DNA of 23,203 nucleotides from JBLHGU01 sp047615875 (GCA_047615875.1 JBLHGU010000074.1:1-23203); one strand, 5' to 3'. Positions 7,978 to 16,820 are shown, counted from the stretch's first letter. The notes: generated by a model from the letters alone, not told the origin. Made by a program: numbers and translations.

Positions 7978-8277
7978 ATGAACGAGCAACAAAAGACTGA
8001 GATTGAGGCGGCTGTATTCCGTCGATTTCGTGAGCACTTGATGGATAACAAAGATGTGCAGAATATTGATCTGATGATCCTGGCAGATTTTTGCCGTAAC
8101 TGCCTGTCCAAGTGGTATCGCGCGGAGGCTGATGAACGCGGCATAGAAATGGATTATGACGCCGCCCGTGAGGTGGTCTATGGTATGCCTTATTCTGAAT
8201 GGAAAGACAACCATCAGCCAAAAGCTACGGTAGAACAAATGGCGGCTTACGAGGCCCGAAAAACGACCAAAGGCTAG
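7978..8277 (+). CDS. DUF1244-family small protein
   Basis: The protein has 99 aa, helical and acidic at the start. DUF1244 is recognised from DVQNIDLMILADFCRNCLSKWY (residues about 26-47, with cysteines at 39 and 42) and the downstream DYDAAREVVYGMPYSEWK. The family is widespread in Proteobacteria, is about this size and has no agreed function. The Cys-x-x-Cys could bind a metal, but I cannot show it. It has a plausible ribosome site (AGGAAAT), and the amidase gene follows 28 bp later in the same direction, so the two are probably co-transcribed. Confidence 0.88.
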   Translation: MNEQQKTEIEAAVFRRFREHLMDNKDVQNIDLMILADFCRNCLSKWYRAEADERGIEMDYDAAREVVYGMPYSEWKDNHQPKATVEQMAAYEARKTTKG

Positions 8278-8305
8278 CAATTTCAATCTGGACTGACGGA
8301 AAATT

Positions 8306-9742
8306 ATGAGCACTGATGAGCTTTTCAAACTAACGGCAACCGAGGCGGTTGCCGCTTTAAAGCAGGGTTCTTTATCACCGGTAGAGCTAATAGAGGCGTC
8401 GATAGCGCGAATTGAAGCCGTAGGTGATCAGGTTAATGCGTTACCCATTCGTTGCTTTGATCGAGCCTTCGAACAGGCCAGACAACTGGATCGCTCTGGG
8501 CAGGCTGGGTCTGCCCGTGGACTCGCCGGCTTGCCTATTGCAGTGAAGGACTACAACGATGTGGGTGGCGTAAACACCACTTATGGTTCACCAATATTTC
8601 AGCACAATATCGCCAGCCGGTCCGATGCTACAGTTAGCATTCTGGAACGACGTGGCGCTATCCCCATTGCTAAATCCAATGTGCCTGAGTGGGCGGGTGG
8701 TCATACCTTCAATCCGGTATTTGGTGTAACCGGTAATCCATGGGACCTGTCACGCAGTGCCGGTGGTTCTTCAGGTGGGTCAGCAGCGGCTCTGGCATCA
8801 GGTCAGGTGTGGCTTGCAACCGGTAACGACCTGGGTGGTAGTCTCCGTACTCCGGCAGGATTGAATGGCGTGGTTGGTTTGCGTCCCAGCCCCGGTGTAG
8901 TGCCCAGAGGTCAGCGTCTGCAACCCTTCGACACGTTATGGGTTGAAGGCCCCATGGCACGCAATGTCGCCGATGTGGCGTTAATGCTGGATGCCGGCGC
9001 AGGTTTCCACGCTGAGGACCCGTTGTCGTTCGATACCACCGGCGAGTTGTTTCAGGATCTGGTTAAACAGGATCTCTCTAAGCCCCGGATTGCCTATAGC
9101 GCTGATCTGGGTATCGTGCCCGTAGCAGCCGAGGTGCGTAATGTTACTGATGCTGCCGCAGCCAGATTGCAATCGCAAGGATTAGAAGTTACCGATCAGT
9201 GCCCGGATTTTACCGGCGTTCTGGAAGCATTCCAGCCGCTCCGCGCGGTATTGTTGGGGACGATGATGGGTGACATTCTCGACCAGCACAGAGCAGAAAT
9301 TTCCGCAGATATAATAGGTAATGTAGAACGAGGATTTGCCGTGACACCACAGGATGTATTTGTTGCGGAACGTACTCGTTGGCAATTGTCGAAGCACATG
9401 CACGAGTTCTTCAAGCACCATGATGTGCTGATATGCCCATCGGCATCGATTGCCGCCTTTCCTACGGAATGGCGTTATGTAACCGAAATAGATGGCCAGC
9501 CTTGCGAGACCTATATCGACTGGTTCGCCATAACCTTTGCGTTAACTATGACAGCTTGCCCAGTTTTGTCGATACCCTGTGGATTCACCGCTGAAGGATT
9601 ACCAGTGGGGCTACAGTTGGTTGGTAAACCCCGTGGCGAGGTTGCATTATTGCAGGTAGCCAACCAATTAGAATCAATATTCGGACTAGCAACCCTGGTG
9701 CCGATTGATCCTCGAGGACAACGAAGTAAACCACCGCACTAG
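8306..9742 (+). CDS. Amidase-signature-family amidase
   Basis: This is a 478-aa amide hydrolase with the Ser-cisSer-Lys triad: Lys81 in PIAVKDYND, cis-Ser155 in GGSSGGSAAALASG, and nucleophile Ser179 in GNDLGGSLRTPAG. The 24-residue spacing of the two serines matches the family. It is full length, with the hydrophobic C-terminal PCGFTAEGLPVGLQLVG segment present. There is no GatB or GatC gene nearby, so it is unlikely to be GatA. The substrate (an amide, nitrile-derived amide or N-carbamoyl compound) is undecided. It follows the DUF1244 gene closely and converges with the methyltransferase gene, 5 bp away. Confidence 0.9.
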   Translation: MSTDELFKLTATEAVAALKQGSLSPVELIEASIARIEAVGDQVNALPIRCFDRAFEQARQLDRSGQAGSARGLAGLPIAVKDYNDVGGVNTTYGSPIFQHNIASRSDATVSILERRGAIPIAKSNVPEWAGGHTFNPVFGVTGNPWDLSRSAGGSSGGSAAALASGQVWLATGNDLGGSLRTPAGLNGVVGLRPSPGVVPRGQRLQPFDTLWVEGPMARNVADVALMLDAGAGFHAEDPLSFDTTGELFQDLVKQDLSKPRIAYSADLGIVPVAAEVRNVTDAAAARLQSQGLEVTDQCPDFTGVLEAFQPLRAVLLGTMMGDILDQHRAEISADIIGNVERGFAVTPQDVFVAERTRWQLSKHMHEFFKHHDVLICPSASIAAFPTEWRYVTEIDGQPCETYIDWFAITFALTMTACPVLSIPCGFTAEGLPVGLQLVGKPRGEVALLQVANQLESIFGLATLVPIDPRGQRSKPPH

Positions 9743-9747
9743 ATGCC

Positions 9748-10302
9748 TTAAGATTTTTGAGCGATCAGTAAACTCTTACCCGGGGCGTCATCGGGTGATT
9801 GCAGATGTTGTAAAACATCGAGTCCGCTAAATAGTGTCAGCAGTTCGTCCGGTTTTAATACAAAATCTGGGTTAAAGCTCGGTCTACCTTGCAGAAAATC
9901 TTCGTTGAATGTTTTAGCCACGAGCACGCCTCCTGGCTTCAGGTGCGTGGGTATTTGCCTGAACAAATCGCGATTCAAATAATGCAGTACGATAATCAAA
10001 TCGAAACTTCCGATTAGCTGGTAATTATCCAGATCGGTAACAATTCTGTTAATTGCAACACCACAGTTATCTGCCAGACCCTCTGCGAGTTGCATGCCAG
10101 TCTCGCTGCCGTCAATGGCGGTGACATTCAGGCCCTTTTGGGCCAGATAAATGGCATTCTGACCAGAGCCACTGGCAATATCCAGCGCGTCACCTATGCC
10201 GGGTAGGTAGAGGTTATCAATCAGGCAGTCATCCGGGTCTGGTGCTGTCGAGATTTCCCTACCAGCAAACTTCTTATTCCAACGTTGAATATCTTCGTGC
10301 AT
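9748..10302 (-). CDS. Class I SAM-dependent methyltransferase (TehB-like group)
   Basis: The protein has 184 aa and one Rossmann methyltransferase domain. Motif I is DIASGSGQNAIYLA (residues 41-54), Asp64 in TAIDGS should bind the ribose of S-adenosylmethionine, and FDLIIVLHYLNR and LKPGGVLV are motifs II-III. The opening WNKKFAGREISTAPDP resembles small TehB or thiol/tellurite methyltransferase-like proteins, but substrate assignment is not safe. It is the last gene of a tight minus-strand run, 5 bp after the FAD oxidase stop. Confidence 0.8.
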   Translation of the reverse strand: MHEDIQRWNKKFAGREISTAPDPDDCLIDNLYLPGIGDALDIASGSGQNAIYLAQKGLNVTAIDGSETGMQLAEGLADNCGVAINRIVTDLDNYQLIGSFDLIIVLHYLNRDLFRQIPTHLKPGGVLVAKTFNEDFLQGRPSFNPDFVLKPDELLTLFSGLDVLQHLQSPDDAPGKSLLIAQKS

Positions 10303-10307
10303 TTTAT

Positions 10308-11420
10308 CTATAGGAGCCTTTGAGAAACATATTTTCCAATTGCCAGTGAGCTGGTCAGACCGGGACTTTCTATGCCATATAGTGAGACTAAATTGGCAAC
10401 ACCATGATGTGATTCATCGTGGATGGCGAAGTCAGCAACAGGTTCATCTTGTCGATATATCTTGGGGCGGATGCCGGTGTAGTCGGCAACCAGATTATCC
10501 TCATTTAAGTCTGGGAAGTAGCGGCGTATTTCGTCGGCGAAACGCTGTTTTCTTGCACCATTTTGATAATCAAATTTATAGTCAATGCTGTCCACCCATT
10601 CGATGTCTGGGCCAAACTTTGCTTTACCCTGAGTATCCAACGTCAGGTGGGTGCCGAGCCAGGCTCCGTCGGGCATGGGGTATATCAGGTGAGAAAATGG
10701 TGACGTACCCTGATATTGAAAATAGTGTCCCTTGGCAGGCCAGGTGCGTGGCACCTGATAGCCGCTATTCGAATTTATACAGTCACCCAGGCGCGTTGCG
10801 CCATGGCCTGCCGCGTTTACCAACTTTCTGCAGGTTAAAAAATCAGTATCGCCCTGACTAAGAAACTGGACTTTGAAACTCCCAGGGTTTGACTGAATAT
10901 GAGTGACTTCGGTATTCAGCACGATCTCACCGTTATTCGCGGCTATGTGTCCTTCCAGGGCCTGCATATAGCCATGACTGTCTACTACACCGGTGCCAGG
11001 TGACAAACAGGCGGCAACGCAGTTCAGAGCGGGCTCAAGAGCCATGGCCTTGGCTTGAGTGAGGAACAACAGATCATTAACACCATTGCTTATGGCGTTT
11101 GTTTTGATCTTCTGTAGCCGTTCCTTTTCGGCCTCGCTAGTGGCGACCAATAACTTGCCGCAATGCTTTACGTCTACGGCGTTTTCATCACAAAAGGTAT
11201 AGAGTAATTGTTTGCCTTCGACACAAAATATGGCTCGCAGGCTACCGAGAGGATAATAAAGTCCAGCATGAATGACTTCGCTGTTACGTGCACTAGTTTC
11301 ACTGCCGACGCGATCATGACACTCCAGAACCATAACTTGTTGGCCCTGGCGTGACAATTCATAAGCTATAGCCAGGCCAACAGCGCCGGCACCAACCACT
11401 ATAGTTTCTATATCTGGCAC
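10308..11420 (-). CDS. FAD-dependent oxidase of the DAO superfamily, L-2-hydroxyglutarate oxidase-like
   Basis: The protein has 370 aa. The N-terminal dinucleotide-binding motif GAGAVG is at residues 10-15, with the ribose-binding Glu at the end of VMVLE. The motif SARNSEVIHAGLYYP is very close to LhgO-type enzymes, as are GTGVVDSHGYMQAL, the C-terminal ADYTGIRPK and LYGIESPGLTSSLAIG. LhgO converts L-2-hydroxyglutarate to 2-oxoglutarate and feeds electrons to the membrane. The protein is slightly shorter than E. coli LhgO (about 420 aa), so a related 2-hydroxy acid is possible. It sits 12 bp after moeA in the same direction. That spacing suggests co-transcription with molybdenum cofactor genes, but a functional link is not evident. 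Confidence 0.82.
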   Translation of the reverse strand: MPDIETIVVGAGAVGLAIAYELSRQGQQVMVLECHDRVGSETSARNSEVIHAGLYYPLGSLRAIFCVEGKQLLYTFCDENAVDVKHCGKLLVATSEAEKERLQKIKTNAISNGVNDLLFLTQAKAMALEPALNCVAACLSPGTGVVDSHGYMQALEGHIAANNGEIVLNTEVTHIQSNPGSFKVQFLSQGDTDFLTCRKLVNAAGHGATRLGDCINSNSGYQVPRTWPAKGHYFQYQGTSPFSHLIYPMPDGAWLGTHLTLDTQGKAKFGPDIEWVDSIDYKFDYQNGARKQRFADEIRRYFPDLNEDNLVADYTGIRPKIYRQDEPVADFAIHDESHHGVANLVSLYGIESPGLTSSLAIGKYVSQRLL

Positions 11421-11432
11421 GGCAATAGGCCG

Positions 11433-12692
11433 CTAGATCAAACCGGCAAATGGTTCAACAGTGACCCAATCGCCAGCTTCCACCGATCCCTGCTCGGCAT
11501 CTAGTACGATAAAGCAATTGGAAACACTCATAGAACTAAGAATTCCTGAACCTTGGTCACCCGTGTTTTCAACTTCTAGCTCTCCAGCAGAGTTTTGACG
11601 TAAGTGGCCGCGTTGAAATTCGGCCCGTCCTGGTCGCTTCCTAACACGAGTGATGGTGCGGGCTTGAAACTTCAGTCGGCTGTCAATTTGTTCGCCAGAG
11701 AGCTTCTGCAACGCGGGGCGAACAAACTGATAGAACGTCACCATTACAGACACTGGATTGCCAGGCAGCCCAAAAAATGGTGTGCCACTGACATTACCAA
11801 AGGCCAGAGGGCGACCCGGTTTCATAGCCATTTTCCAGAAGGTTACCTGACCGATTTCATTTAATGTGGATTGCACAAAGTCCGCATCACCGACCGAGGC
11901 ACCGGCGGAGGTTATTAACATGTCAGCAGCTCGTGCTCCACTAATAAAAGCTTCTCGCGTGGCGTCGGCATCATCTGGCACAACACCCATATCAACTGGC
12001 TCACAACCCATGCGTGTCAACATGCCAAACAGGGTATAGCGGTTGCTATCGTAAACGTCCCCTAACTCCAGCTGTTGACCGACAGATTTAAGCTCATCTC
12101 CGGTTGAGAAAAACGCCACCCGGGGTCGTCGCAGACAGTTAACTTCGCCTACACCAACCGATGCTAACAGCCCGAGGTCGGCTGGAGATATGCGATGCCC
12201 GGCCCGTAAAGCTATACTTCCGGCTGGTAAATCTTCACCGGCATAACGCACGTTATTACCTTTACGATGCCCGCCAGGTACTTTGATGGTGTCACCACTA
12301 ACACTGGCCTGTTCCTGCATAATGACCGTGTCAGTATCGGGTGGTACCACCGCACCGGTCATAATACGCACACATTGGCCGGGCTTAACACTGCCTTTAA
12401 AGGCCTTGCCGGCCCAGGAGATACCGACCACTTCGAGTGTTACATTGCCGTCCACTGGTAAGCAATCTGCGGCCACCGCATAGCCGTCCATTGCGCTGTT
12501 GGTATGCATGGGCACATCATTGGGAGAGAAAATATCTTCTGCCAATACATGGCCAAGGGCGGATCGAACATTAAGTCGGACGCGATCGGTTAATGGCTCA
12601 ATAGCGGCAACAATGCGTTGCATGGCCTCATCTATTGGTAGCAGGCGCTCTGGCAGATCATCACAGTTAGGGGCGGGGAGTTGATCACTCAT
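11433..12692 (-). CDS. moeA: Molybdopterin molybdotransferase MoeA
   Basis: MoeA inserts molybdate into adenylated molybdopterin, the last step of molybdenum cofactor synthesis, in the cytosol. From the chosen start it has 419 aa, as usual for the family (about 411). Seen motifs include DVPMHTNSAMDGYAV near residues 59-73, GQCVRIMTGAVVP, TSAGASVGDADFV, and MAMKPGRPLAFG followed by FFGLPGNPVSVMV. In the first of the middle motifs the more usual Gly-Gly/Val is Ala-Gly-Ala, a mild variation. The start ATG at 12692 overlaps the moaC stop by 8 bases; in-frame ATGs upstream (12698, 12728) lie inside moaC. Translational coupling with moaC is likely. Confidence 0.93.
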   Translation of the reverse strand: MSDQLPAPNCDDLPERLLPIDEAMQRIVAAIEPLTDRVRLNVRSALGHVLAEDIFSPNDVPMHTNSAMDGYAVAADCLPVDGNVTLEVVGISWAGKAFKGSVKPGQCVRIMTGAVVPPDTDTVIMQEQASVSGDTIKVPGGHRKGNNVRYAGEDLPAGSIALRAGHRISPADLGLLASVGVGEVNCLRRPRVAFFSTGDELKSVGQQLELGDVYDSNRYTLFGMLTRMGCEPVDMGVVPDDADATREAFISGARAADMLITSAGASVGDADFVQSTLNEIGQVTFWKMAMKPGRPLAFGNVSGTPFFGLPGNPVSVMVTFYQFVRPALQKLSGEQIDSRLKFQARTITRVRKRPGRAEFQRGHLRQNSAGELEVENTGDQGSGILSSMSVSNCFIVLDAEQGSVEAGDWVTVEPFAGLI

Positions 12693-13179
12693 GATCATTC
12701 TCACGTATCCAGTGACCGGACTTGCCACCGACTTTTTCCAGCAGTCGAATGTCGGAAATCACCATGCCGCGGTCCACCGCCTTGCACATATCATAAATCG
12801 TCGCGAGTGCCGCCTGTAGGGCAACAATAGCTTCCATCTCAACACCGGTGCGCTCCCTGGTTTCTGTTGTAACCTTACAGGTTACCCGGTTTTTTACGGT
12901 ATCGGTTGCAAAATCCACAGCGACTTTAGTTAACATCAGTGGATGGCATAACGGGATCAGATCAGGGGTTTTCTTCGATGCCATGATGCCAGCGAGTCGA
13001 GCGATACCCAGCACATCGCCCTTTTTGTGATTACCCTCGATGATCATTTGCAGAGTTTCTGCCTGCATGGTTATAGAACCACCGGCGACTGCACGTCGGG
13101 CTGTAATGGCTTTTTTTCCCACATCTACCATATGGGCTTCGCCCTGGGTGTTAAAGTGGGTTAGTGTCTTTTCGGTCAT
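12685..13179 (-). CDS. moaC: Cyclic pyranopterin monophosphate synthase MoaC
   Basis: MoaC converts the MoaA product into cyclic pyranopterin monophosphate, the first stable intermediate of molybdenum cofactor synthesis. It has 164 aa, matching E. coli MoaC (161). Characteristic segments are MVDVGKKAITARRAVA, KKGDVLGIARLAGIMASKKT, LIPLCHPL, VEMEAIVAL and IYDMCKAVDRGM. The ATG at 13179 is used because family similarity begins at MTEKTLTHFN; a 35-residue upstream extension would overlap the divergent gene. It heads the moaC-moeA-oxidase-methyltransferase run. No moaA, moaB, moaD or moaE gene is in the window. Confidence 0.94.
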   Translation of the reverse strand: MTEKTLTHFNTQGEAHMVDVGKKAITARRAVAGGSITMQAETLQMIIEGNHKKGDVLGIARLAGIMASKKTPDLIPLCHPLMLTKVAVDFATDTVKNRVTCKVTTETRERTGVEMEAIVALQAALATIYDMCKAVDRGMVISDIRLLEKVGGKSGHWIRENDHE

Positions 13180-13198
13180 AGTTGTGGCCTGTTGAGTG

Positions 13199-13217
13199 TG
13201 CATCCAACACGGATGCA
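13199..13217. promoter_or_regulatory. Dyad in the moaC / thioredoxin-like divergent promoter region
   Basis: TGCATCC-AACAC-GGATGCA is a perfect 7-bp inverted repeat. A good -10 box for the rightward gene, TACAAT, lies at 13230-13235. The dyad covers the place where its -35 box should be, and no good -35 sequence is visible there. That arrangement fits a regulator-dependent promoter. A T-rich run (CTTTTTAG) follows the dyad, so a hairpin that attenuates transcription is a weaker alternative. Confidence 0.4.
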
Positions 13218-13275
13218 GGGTCTTTTTAGTACAATCAGCGTATTCAATCAATCCCGATCTATCAAGGAGCTTCAA

Positions 13276-13866
13276 TTGGCCCACGAATCCACTATGCTTG
13301 CACTGGGTACCAGCGCACCTGGTTTTACTCTTTCAAATACCAACAGAAGCTTCGGAAATTCCTTGGTATCGTTGGAAGATGTTAGCGAAAACGAAGCGCT
13401 TTTGGTGGCATTTATCTGTAATCATTGTCCCTATGTAGTGCACCTAAAACAACATTTCGCCGAGTTTGCTAAGGAATTTCAGAATCAGGGTCTAAGTGTA
13501 GTCGCAATCAGCGCTAACGATGCAGATGGTTATCCACAGGATGGACCGGATGCCATGGCAGCCGATTGTGAGAAATATGCTTATAGTTTTCCATACCTTT
13601 ATGACGAGGACCAGCATGTCGCCAAAGCTTATGGGGCGGCCTGTACACCGGATTTCTATCTATTTGATAAAAGCTTGAGCCTGGTGTATCGCGGTCAGTA
13701 CGATGCCAGTCGTCCCGGCAGTGCAATGCCAGTATCAGGTGCAGATGTACGTTCTGCAGTAGATGCGGTTTTGGCAGGGCAGACTGTGAATCCAAATCAG
13801 ATCACGAGTATGGGCTGCAGTATTAAGTGGAAAGCTGGTCAGGAACCTGAATATTACTTTAGTTAG
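13276..13866 (+). CDS. Thioredoxin-fold redox protein (AhpC/TSA, PRX-like1 group), TTG start
   Basis: The protein has 196 aa with a thioredoxin fold and a redox motif Cys48-Asn-His-Cys51 in FICNHCPYVVHLK. It belongs to the soluble thioredoxin or peroxiredoxin-like group, with CTPDFYLFDK later (the cis-Pro region) and C-terminal MGCSIKWK as typical marks. I place the start at TTG 13276 because AAGGAG lies 6 bases upstream and the resulting MAHESTMLALG suits the family. A longer frame from 13192 runs through the promoter region. No signal peptide is seen from this start. It probably reduces peroxides or disulfides; the partner is unknown. Confidence 0.84.
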   Translation: MAHESTMLALGTSAPGFTLSNTNRSFGNSLVSLEDVSENEALLVAFICNHCPYVVHLKQHFAEFAKEFQNQGLSVVAISANDADGYPQDGPDAMAADCEKYAYSFPYLYDEDQHVAKAYGAACTPDFYLFDKSLSLVYRGQYDASRPGSAMPVSGADVRSAVDAVLAGQTVNPNQITSMGCSIKWKAGQEPEYYFS

Positions 13867-13963
13867 TCGCACTCTTAAAGACTCGTGTCACGGCAGTTTT
13901 CTAGCTATTGCGTGCACACAATTAGCTTACTCCCAAGAAATTTTCCGAATTCCCTGAAACACT

Positions 13964-15133
13964 ATGCAAAGCGACGACCTGATATTTTCCATCTTCCTGA
14001 TATTTTTTGGTGCGGCGTTGTTCGCCACACTGGCCCTGTATGCCCGACAGGCAATGCTGGTGGCCTATATTGCGCTAGGTGCTTTAATCGGCCCATCTGG
14101 CTTTGCTCTGGTAAATGATGCGACCTTAATTGAACGCATTTCCCATGTAGGGATTATTTTTCTGTTGTTCCTGTTGGGATTAAACCTCTATCCACAAAAG
14201 CTGATTCAGCTTTTTAAAGAGACCACTCTGATTACGCTGGTAAGCTCTCTGGTCTTCTTCACCATGGGCTATGGCGTAGCGATTACTTTTGGTTTAACTC
14301 ACAGCGATTCCATAATAGTTGGCATCGCTACGATGTTTTCTTCCACAATTATTGGCCTCAAGCTATTGCCTACAACAGTTTTGCATCATCGTAGAACCGG
14401 CGAGATTATTATCAGCGTACTGTTACTACAGGATCTAATAGCCATTTTCGCTATGATGATTATGCAGTCCATGGCAGGTGGCGAAGTTTCCATTAGTGAG
14501 ACAGTAATCACACTGTTAGCTTTACCGGTGCTGGCAGTGGTGGCATATGTTGGTGAGCGCTACATATTGCTCAAACTCTTTATTAAGTTTGATCGTATTC
14601 AGGAATACGTTTTTCTGCTGGCCCTCGGTTGGTGTCTGGGCATCGCCCAGGCCGGACATGCCATGGGTTTGTCTTACGAGATTGGTGCTTTTATCGCCGG
14701 GGTGGCAGTGGCGAGTAGCCCGATCGCACGGCACATTGCTGAGAGCTTAAAGCCGCTAAGAGACTTTTTTCTGGTGATGTTTTTCTTCGCTCTTGGAGCG
14801 GGCTTCGATATGTCTTCCGTTCACAGCATGTGGTTGCCAGCTGTGATACTGGCAGCTCTGGCAGTTGCTGTTAAGCCAGTAGTTTACAAACTGTTGTTAA
14901 CTCGCCTCGCAGAAACACCTAAGCTTGCCTGGGAAACCGGCAGCAGGCTAGGCCAGCTAAGTGAGTTTTCCCTGTTATTTGTTTTCGTTGCGCTGGAATC
15001 CGGTGTGGTCAGTAAAGATGCTGCATCGTTGGTACAGTTTGCGACGATTCTAACCTTTGTGGCTTCTTCCTATATGATTGTGCTGCGTTATCCCACACCG
15101 ATTGCGATCTCTGACAAACTCCGACGCGACTAA
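13964..15133 (+). CDS. CPA2-family cation:proton antiporter (KefB/KefC-like membrane domain)
   Basis: This is a 389-aa inner-membrane protein with about 12 hydrophobic helices. The exchange motif LLLQDLIAIF holds Gln156-Asp157, the ion-binding Asp of the CPA2 family, and MFSSTIIGLKLL precedes it as in KefB/KefC and NapA. The usual cytosolic RCK/TrkA-N and KefC C-terminal domains are absent, so this is a membrane-only form. It exchanges Na+ or K+ for H+ in pH or osmotic homeostasis. The ATG lies 97 bp after the thioredoxin-like gene with no strong ribosome site, so shared transcription is possible. It converges with the broken GT39 gene, whose remnant ends 61 bp later. Confidence 0.88.
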   Translation: MQSDDLIFSIFLIFFGAALFATLALYARQAMLVAYIALGALIGPSGFALVNDATLIERISHVGIIFLLFLLGLNLYPQKLIQLFKETTLITLVSSLVFFTMGYGVAITFGLTHSDSIIVGIATMFSSTIIGLKLLPTTVLHHRRTGEIIISVLLLQDLIAIFAMMIMQSMAGGEVSISETVITLLALPVLAVVAYVGERYILLKLFIKFDRIQEYVFLLALGWCLGIAQAGHAMGLSYEIGAFIAGVAVASSPIARHIAESLKPLRDFFLVMFFFALGAGFDMSSVHSMWLPAVILAALAVAVKPVVYKLLLTRLAETPKLAWETGSRLGQLSEFSLLFVFVALESGVVSKDAASLVQFATILTFVASSYMIVLRYPTPIAISDKLRRD

Positions 15134-15194
15134 ATTGCCTTAATCTGATATGTATGAGAGAAGTCTATAAACAGGTTTGTCGATGCACCTATAG

Positions 15195-16658
15195 CTACAG
15201 ATAAATGATAAACCGAATGGGTATATTAGAGGCACTATGCTGTATCAATTTTGTTTCGTTGAATGCAACCCGATAAGAAAAGTTACTAAGGGCCATTTTC
15301 TCTATGTTACTAAAACAATGTGGAGTTCTGTCGTCGCAAATAAACAGTGCACCTGCTTGTTCTAGTTCTAGCTTTCCTATCCATGGGGTAAGTTCAAAAC
15401 TATAGCGTTGTACAACATCGGGTTTCGAGTCTAACTAGAAGGTGGCGCCATTTGCAAAATCTCTAGAACCACCAACGTACTTAAGGGGTTGGCCTGTATT
15501 TGAATTTCACACAGCCTGACCGATTTGTAGAGCTTGTTGTATTGGTAGTTGCTCGCGTTTCTCAATCATGGTCGAGCCCACCAGAATTAAGGCAAAGATT
15601 ATTGTAAACATGGTTGCGACATAGGGTACCGATAGCCCAAGTGGGCGAGATCCCAACAACAGAATAAGTACTACGCCCCAGCTAAAACCAACCGGAATTA
15701 GCCAGGTAGTATGAGCAATGATTTGAGTCGATAGAACGTAGAGAAGTGTTAATGCGAATGGTCCGATGCAAACCCACAATAGTGCGCGGCAGTGTTCAAA
15801 CTGTGTGATGAGTTTTAGCCGGGTTAAAATACTTACTGTAGATTGACCGAAAAGATTCGATTTATAACAAATATAGATCAACAGCCATGGGCCAAGAATT
15901 ACTACGACTGGGTAAAGCGCGAAGAGTAGTAGGTTTCTTGAGAATAAATCAATGTTATCTCGGCCTATATCAATGCGTTCGGATACAAACGAAAAAACAG
16001 CAAAGTCGGTTTCTATTAACCAATGAAAGTGTGCCCCGATTGCTAGTAGGAAAACTGTTATCATTACATACAGAGATTTCTCACTTATACTGCGGACGGC
16101 TGAGTCTGTTATTGAATGTCCGAGCAGAGAGGCCAGCAAGAATATGGAGTAGTACTTGGTTAACATAGCTATGGCAGCAGCTACACCTAAATAGATAGCA
16201 CTGGAATAGTTTCTTCTTTCCAGAAACACAAGGTAACGATAGAAAACAAATGGCCAAATGGCTAGCAGGGCAATATTCGCATTATATTTGTAGGCCTGAA
16301 AAAGATAGAAGGGAGTGATCATAAGGACTGCCGTAGCAAGCAATGCCCAGGCATCCGTCAGGTATATTTTTGCAATAACATAAACTAAAACAAGTGCGAG
16401 GCAGGAGTTGGTTGAGGCAAGCAGAAAATAGGCCCAATGTGTTCTCGGAAATAGTTCGAACCATATTGCGGTAACCCAGGCAAAGAATGGCGGGTGCTGG
16501 AAATACCCCGCTTGCCAGCCTACGCCCCAGGCAAGATTCTCAAGTAGGTCGCCATTCAATGACGCATCTCCCTGTCGAATCATGTGAAGCGATAGAAAAG
16601 TTACAAAGAAACTCCCCAGTAAAAATAACTCCAGGTAGTAATTACGAATCTTAAGCAT
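15195..16658 (-). pseudogene. GT39/ArnT-like membrane glycosyltransferase with two in-frame nonsense codons
   Basis: From ATG at 16658 the protein shows a PMT_2-type GT-C fold. It has many membrane helices, with the first periplasmic loop carrying DLLENLAWGVGWQ and QHPPFFAW, and later TKYYSIFLLA. The open part ends at TGA 15507-15509 after 383 residues. Translation of the same frame beyond it gives about 100 more sensible codons: NTGQPLKYVGGSRDFANGATF, a TAG at 15435-15437, then LDSKPDVVQRYSFELTPW and further to TAG 15195-15197. YVGG-R and the surrounding pattern match the periplasmic C-terminal domain of this family. The original enzyme, about 487 codons, would transfer a sugar from a polyprenyl phosphate donor. 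It is now probably inactive or truncated. Confidence 0.8.
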
Positions 16659-16753
16659 AGGGAACGTTAATCTACCAATATGTTGTACCGCAGAGCCTAC
16701 TAGAACATATCCATAGGTCTATTAAAGCAAGTGGACAAATTGTATGTTGGTTC

Positions 16754-16772
16754 TCTTAATTTCAAATTAAGA
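16754..16772. promoter_or_regulatory. 19-bp perfect palindrome between divergent glycosylation genes
   Basis: TCTTAATTT-C-AAATTAAGA has 9-bp perfect arms. It lies in the 162-bp gap between the GT39-like gene and the deacetylase-glycosyltransferase gene, 49 bp before the latter. It is a strong shape for a dimeric regulator site controlling both arms. No regulator gene is adjacent. Confidence 0.5.
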
Positions 16773-16820
16773 ATGTGGGAATAGACTGCTGGGCATGATA
16801 AACATACTGTATTTATATCC

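Noticed and set aside
8306..9742. GatA subunit of the tRNA amidotransferase
   Set aside because: No gatB or gatC neighbour, and the context with a DUF1244 gene does not suggest tRNA modification.
10340..10861. 173-codon frame on the plus strand
   Set aside because: It lies opposite the clear FAD oxidase gene and its translation has no family features.
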